Position numbers and translations under genes: made by a program. This document shows positions 59,103-64,000 of a stretch of 64,000 nt of DNA, in pieces. The first letter of the stretch is position 1; each line of letters begins with the position of its first letter. The notes beneath the pieces were generated by a model that did not search any database, had not been told where the DNA came from, and worked only from the letters and a program-made list of their open reading frames with translations. This DNA is from Monosiga brevicollis MX1 (lineage: Eukaryota; Opisthokonta; Choanoflagellata; Craspedida; Salpingoecidae), in the NCBI RefSeq assembly GCF_000002865.3, contig NW_001865056.1:410872-474871 (forward strand), given 5' to 3'.

Positions 59103-60144
59103 ATGGCAGTGCGCGCCACAACTGGTGAGTTCTCGCTCTTCATCCGGTGTTTGGTCACATCCTTATACAAGCGTTGCACATCCAACTTTTTGTCGCGCTC
59201 TTCTCGAGTACTTGGCATGGGGGCTTTTGTTGTTGTTTGGCCGTTGTTCTGTTTGTTTGACACAGTAGTCAGAGTCGTGGCGCTTTCCATCGCCACGGCT
59301 TGTTACATCTGTGTGATATTAACCCAAGAGTTGTCGCGGCGTTGCGGACTGCTTGTTTTAAGTGGCTCGATTGACGTTTGGGGCAGCTCGTCTTTTTCTG
59401 GGCAGCTTTTCGAGAGTCGTGCGGAAGGGGTGTCTTGGTACACCGGGCGAGCTTCGGCGAGCTTCTCCATCTTTCCCCACATAGTATGAGAAGCGACATC
59501 ACCTTTTCACATCATAGCACCTCTGCATTTGCATATCGTGTGTGTGTCTGCTGCTGTGTTGTACACTCACGTTTGTTTTGTTTCGCAAATTGCTCTGGAT
59601 GCCTTTGTTAGACGCCATGTGGCTGCAGGCACGACGTGCCATGTCAGTCAGCAGTCTGCGTGCAACTACTCGTGTGCCACGGACTCGACGCGTACCCAAG
59701 GCAGTTTTGACAGTCACGCCGGCTGCTGCCAAGCACGCCAAGGATCTGCTAGCCCAACATGGTAGCAATGCGGTGCGTTTACAGTTTTTGTTTCCCCTCA
59801 AATGAGGATTGGAACTTGCCTTTTGGGGTCGCCTCCTGTCTTCTGCAGTCTCGCAATCTCAAAGTAGTTGGGTGTGCCTTGGCATGTAACAGGTCGGTTT
59901 GTTGGTGGATATTCGCAAGCGTGGCTGCTCCGGCAACGCCTTCCACCTCGATTATGCCGAGCAAATCAAGCCCGGCGATGAGGTTGTGGAGGTTGATGGC
60001 ATCAAGGTTGTCGTGGCTAGCCGTGCCATCATGCAAGTCTTGCACTCTACCATGGACTATGACGAATCAGACATTGCCGAGGGCTTTGTGTTTGAGAATC
60101 CCCAAGCCACGGCGACATGCGGCTGTGGCGAGTCATTTACATAG
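59103..60144 (+). CDS. ISCA1: Mitochondrial iron-sulfur assembly protein ISCA1 (A-type carrier)
   Basis: Matrix A-type Fe-S carrier needed for 4Fe-4S cluster assembly. Exons 59103-59124, 59612-59772 and 59893-60144 join in phase. The first two exons encode a basic, Ser/Thr-rich import presequence ('AMWLQARRAMSVSSLRATTR'). The mature domain starts 'AVLTVTPAAAKHAKDLL'. 'DIRKRGCSGNAFHLDYAE' holds the first conserved Cys and 'TATCGCGESFT' at the C-terminus holds the last two, all three cluster ligands. The length matches ISCA1 rather than ISCA2. Mitochondrial Hsp70, which works in the same pathway, lies 4.3 kb upstream on the same strand. Confidence 0.95.
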
Positions 60145-60528
60145 CTTTGCATTTGCTCGTCGTTAATTTTCCATAGTCCCGTTTGGATTATTGTCCTGCG
60201 GGCTGGTTCATGCTGGTCATGTTTCCCCGATGTGTGTTTTCGTTCTATTTTCCCTTTTGCTTTTGCATATCACATCACCGTTCTCCTGAGGAGACGTTTT
60301 TTTGACGTGTTTTGATCCTCATGTAAGAGCAGTCGTTTGGGTCGGAGATTTCATCTCTTGCCCTTGGTTTTTGTAAAACCGTCTGCCTTCATGGCGTGCC
60401 TCTTCACCGTTTTTATCCGCCCCTTTTTAAATTCGTCCACTATCCGATTCAGCCAGTTCTGAATTTAAACTCGAACTTCGACTCGTCGTGTTTTTTTAAC
60501 CAGTTTTCCTTTGCAATTATTCATGACC
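60145..60528. other. Convergent spacer, ISCA1 / PWWP-WDR76 gene
   Basis: Tail-to-tail spacer, T-rich on the plus strand. It likely contains both 3' untranslated regions. No gene is seen. Confidence 0.6.
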
Positions 60529-63500
60529 TCAGCCGTCCTCGGCGGCGCGCCAAACCATCACTCGTCCCGAGCTATTGCCACCGGCCAAGATGTGACGTGT
60601 CGGATGGCAAGCATGCAGTGACGTCACCGAGGTCATGTGGTCTTCGTTGGTGAGAGACAAGCTAGGTACGGAAAGCATCGGTGCCCTGTCAGCAGTTTGC
60701 AAATCAAGATGCAAGCAGCGATAAGGGTGGTTGGTGGGTGATGGACGTACAGGTTGCTGCTGTGAACATCAATGACGTGCACGGCTCGAGGCCGCAACAT
60801 GGCGCCCGAAATGACGCCGGCACTGCATTTCGGATCAAAGTAAGCTTTGAAATTGGTCAGCCAGCGACCCGTCTGATTGTTATGGCGTACGTTATGCCTA
60901 CCAGCAAGTTCCATCCACCCAGTCGAGTTGGCAAAAGCTCAAGAGAGAGAGAGAGATAGGGTTTGAAAGGCGAGCGCCGATGGGAGTGACTGCCGGCACA
61001 AACCTGGGGCTTTGATTCGCCTCACCGCGCAGCGCAGCTGACGCGTCAAAGATTTTAATGCGGTCGTCATGCCCCAGCGAGACGAGGTGCTGGCCATCCG
61101 GGCTAAAGACCGCACTAGGGAGGACCAACAATGCGCATGAGTTGGAACTTACCGATGAGCCAAGTCTGGTCTTTGGAGGGATTCAGGTCTAGGCGACTCG
61201 CCAGCTTCGTACTTGCTGACTGCACGAGTATGCGTAGCCTTCCAGAGGGGCTTGGGGGCCTTTGACGCTTTACCCAACGCGCGCGTGTCCCAGATGCAGA
61301 CGAGGTGGTCCAGAGAGGTCGTCACCATCATATGACTCTCCTGCATCGGCACGCCCCACCAGCCACGAGACCCCCCACTCCAGAGTTAGGAAGCGCGATT
61401 GAGGCGGAAAACTAACTGATGGAGACTGAAAGAGAGCGTGCCCGCACTTCCACGCAGGCTTGCCCTCAACACAGGAACAGAAGGTTTACCTCGGGGTGGA
61501 AGGCAACGTGGGAGACCTTGCGCTCATGAAGCGGCCAAAAGGTGTGGGCCCGGGCTGCTGCTCGCACATCTGTGGCGCTCACGCGACCATCGCCATGGCA
61601 GCCGAGCAAACGCTTGTTGGCCCAATTCATGTCGCTGTACGCCAGCATGGTCTCTTCAAAGACGGCGGCCTCAAGAAAGGATTCGGCTGACACGTCGAAT
61701 ATCCGTGCCACGCCCTCGTAGGAGGAAGTCAGCATCTGGTCACATGTAGGCGCGCCAGCCACGGTCCCGCAAACAGGCCCGAAGGTGTAAAATGGAATTG
61801 CAGCGTGAGCTTCCGCACGAGTGGCACAATGGCGGGCAGAAAACAAACCTGGTGGGCATTGCTGGGATCAATAGCCAAGCATGATACGGGCCGTGTGTGG
61901 GGTCGCCATGACACGACGCAGCGGTCGTCATCTGGCTCGTCCAGATTGTAGAGACCCACGAACCCACGTTTGTCGCCTGCAAAGACGAGCGTGTGCTCCG
62001 TGCTGGGGTGAACCGCCATGCTGAAGATGCGCTCTGGCACGACCTTCGCAACGCTGCGTTCACCCCGCAGCTGCAACCTCTTGAAGTGAGCGGCCACATC
62101 ATCTAAGAGCCGGCACGAGGTTTGACCAGAGTAGATGGGTTAGGGAGACGCGGTGACACAAGGGGAAAAGAGACTCGACTGTAATTGCGCGACTTGCTGC
62201 AGACGACGTGCCTTGGGAGGTGCAGGCTTCCTTGGCCCCATCCAGAACTGATGAGGTGCGCAGTAGTCGAAGCATCTCGCGGCGCAGCTGCACCTCATCT
62301 GAGTTGGCCTCTTCTACACCAGCGCTGTCCGATGGGGCATGGTCCGACTGAGTGCTCTCTGGCTGCGGACTGGTGGAAGGTGATGCGTGGTCAGGATCTT
62401 GCTGTGCCGATTGAACGGCTTGGATGGTGGCGGCATGCGCTTTGGCAACGCGCTCCACAATGGCCTCCTCGTCCAGTGGTCCTGCCAGAGCGCTGAGATC
62501 ACCCGAGGGTGGCTCCAGGTGGCGCAACGCGTCTGCTTGCTCCTGCAAAGACGGCAATTTGCGGTAGATTGGGGCAAACGCGCGATGAGGGCACGTTATT
62601 GCTTCAATCGATGCAGCAGCAGAGCAGCAGAGCAGTAGGGTTGCAGGTCCAGCCTTCCCCCCCGCCCCCCCCTTGCTTGCGGCAGCAGAGTAGATGAAAC
62701 TTTTTTTTCTAAAAAAACGCACCTCGGCCAGGGTTCGGGTGGGTGCAGTGTCGGCGTTACCAGCCGCCAAGCCCCGAAGACGCGCACTGCGCCGGGTGGG
62801 TATTGGTGCCGCAGCGGCCGTGGCCTTTTTGCGGCGTGTGGTCAGGCCACGGGTTGATTTGGGAGTCTCAGTGCTTTCTCCAGCCAGGGCCCGTACCTGT
62901 GAGGCGCGCACATAAAAGGGATGGTAAGGCGCTGCCTCATTCAACGTTTATCTGTCAAGCCAAAAAGGCGATGCAATTTGTGCGAAAGGAGGATACCTCA
63001 CGAGCGGCAGGGGCAATGTCCAGCATGGCCATAAGCTGGGCATTTTGCTGAATGTTGGCCAAACGGCGCTGTTCATAGTCGGAGAGGTCCGGGGCACCCG
63101 CTTGGTCGTCATCATTATCATTATCATCATCATTGTCGTGCGCAGCGTCTTGCTCATCCTTGGACGCTAGAATCTTGTTTCCCACATCTGCGGGCTTGGG
63201 TTCTGATTTGACACGCTTGGGGCGTGGGATAGAATCCGTGTCTGAACCCGGTGCTTGGTCAGCGGCAGCAAGCGCTGCACGAAAGGCCTTGCTCCGACGT
63301 GCGCGGCGAAGAGCGGGTGCATGTGGGCCTTCAAAGGGTTGCAACTGGGCTGGTGGCACCACCGCACTATCCGGGGCAGAGGAAATGAAGCCAAGCGACC
63401 ACGCGATCATCCAGAGTGAGTCGGCTCAAAGCGTTGCTCCGGAAGCCAGCGGGATGGCGCGCGAGAGCGTGGGCGCACCAGTCTTCAGATCCAAAGAAGA

Positions 63501-63734
63501 CAACAAGTTGATGGTCTGAGCCACGGTGTTTGCGGCAAAGCGTGCGCTGCGCAAGGAGATGCAGGTCTCGAGGGTCAGATGCTGGCAGTGTTTCCCTCCG
63601 CCATCGCCCGCCTCCGGTTGGTCAGCGGCGGGTCGTACCTGTTCTGTTGTCGTCGGCTGGGCGATCCGGGCTGGCCAGCTGCCCTGCCCACGCAGCCGCG
63701 CCCAAACTCGCTCCCCAACAGTCCATTCGCTCAT
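60529..63734 (-). CDS. PWWP-domain protein fused to a WDR76/Cmr1-type WD40 propeller
   Basis: Predicted chromatin protein. Exon 1 (63734-63639) starts 'MSEWTVGERVWARLRGQGSW', a PWWP opening (GxxVWAxxxGxxxWPARI). Exon 2 (63546-63403) gives 'HQLVVFFGSEDWCAHAL', the PWWP strand with the aromatic cage region. Exon 3 (63344-62997) begins 'LQPFEGPH', then a basic helix 'RRSKAFRAAL', an acidic/NLS linker and 'DLSDYEQRRLANIQQNAQLM', the motif that precedes the propeller in WDR76/Cmr1. Exon 4 (62896-62723) is basic. The blades follow: 'VVPERIFSMAVHPSTEHTLV', 'MLTSSYEGVARIFDV', 'MMVTTSLDHLVCIWDTRAL', 'NNQTGRWLTNFKAYFDPK', 'ILAGGNSSGRVMVWRA', stop at 60529. All four junctions of the first exons are phase 0. 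WDR76/Cmr1 binds damaged DNA and chromatin; PWWP domains read methylated H3K36 and DNA. Human WDR76 has no PWWP. Confidence 0.88.
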
Positions 63735-63813
63735 TCTCCCCGAGCCAAGTCGCACAGTCACCCCCGGAAGTTCAAATACGGCTCCAAGCTCTCTGTGTGT
63801 GTGCGCGTGTGTG

Positions 63814-63845
<32 letters not shown>

Positions 63846-64000
63846 GCTGTGCCGTGCTGACATTAGAGACTTTCTGACAATCCAAGAGCACACTCTTTTG
63901 TCAGAATTTCTCGTCCATTGGCGCAAAGATCTTGCAGTGGGTTTAAGAGGTTTTTAAGGTTGGCTAAGGTAGCAGATATGATTAGTTGTTGCAGTGTAGA
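63735..64000. promoter_or_regulatory. Upstream region of the PWWP-WDR76 gene
   Basis: Leader and promoter side of the minus-strand gene, cut by the window edge. It contains a GT-rich microsatellite at about 63796-63844 (CA on the gene's sense strand). A stop-free frame continues upstream of the chosen ATG but only encodes His-Thr repeats from the microsatellite, so the start at 63734 is preferred. Confidence 0.5.

Noticed and set aside
51148-60144. Possible operon of Hsp70, epimerase, RPL24 and ISCA1
   Set aside because: The genes are co-oriented, but each has its own spacer and introns, there is no trans-splicing signal, and functions differ. Ordinary neighbouring genes explain it.
1-64000. 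tRNA or rRNA genes, CRISPR arrays, transposons or viral insertions
   Set aside because: I scanned the spacers by eye and saw no cloverleaf-like sequence, no spaced identical repeats, and no transposase, integrase, reverse-transcriptase or capsid motifs. A covariance-model scan could still find a small RNA gene.

Overview
This is a compact eukaryotic nuclear window: 15 protein-coding genes in 64 kb. Nearly all are split by short introns (about 45 to 400 bases) with GT-AG borders and pyrimidine tracts before the acceptors. Microsatellites sit in the introns and spacers, and no operons, Shine-Dalgarno sites, CRISPR arrays or transposons were seen. The protein set (a Myc-type bHLH-zipper factor, a TRPM2-type channel with a NUDT9-like tail, a three-domain carboxypeptidase D, and DDX11, NCAPD2 and WDR76 relatives) together with the gene density fits a unicellular relative of animals. 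A choanoflagellate close to Monosiga is the best guess; that assignment is inference from gene content, not from a search.

Layout. TRPM2-like channel (+, 169-7831); condensin subunit NCAPD2 (-, 8226-13555); membrane-anchored FG nucleoporin resembling POM121 (+, 14630-19704); degenerate mitochondrial carrier (+, 21173-22199); LAT-type amino-acid transporter (+, 22928-25358); tail-only H1-like protein (-, 25708-26170); DDX11/CHL1 Fe-S helicase (+, 26917-31922); Myc-like factor (-, 32622-33818); a 3.5-kb gene-free stretch rich in purine tracts; carboxypeptidase D-like protein (+, 37368-45221); Patched-related RND protein (+, 46269-51147); mitochondrial Hsp70 (+, 51544-54833); ribulose-phosphate 3-epimerase (+, 55165-56582); ribosomal protein L24 (+, 56817-58394); ISCA1-type Fe-S assembly factor (+, 59103-60144); and a PWWP-WDR76 fusion (-, 60529-63734).

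The genes form no single pathway. Loose themes are chromosome biology (condensin, DDX11, H1-like, WDR76-PWWP, Myc), the nuclear pore, and mitochondria with Fe-S biogenesis (mtHsp70, ISCA1, the carrier; DDX11 is an Fe-S client). Three head-to-head pairs could share promoters: NCAPD2/nucleoporin, H1-like/DDX11 and Myc/carboxypeptidase D.

The points most worth a second look are: (1) a PWWP domain joined in phase to a WDR76/Cmr1 beta-propeller, with one exon carrying both the end of the PWWP module and the Cmr1 signature; (2) an FG nucleoporin with an N-terminal membrane anchor and a POM121/NUP153-like basic C-terminus; (3) a carboxypeptidase D in which two of three domains have lost catalytic residues in different ways; (4) a TRPM2-like channel whose Nudix box lacks key catalytic glutamates. 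Gene ends are reliable where stated. Internal exon borders were read by eye and some are unresolved.
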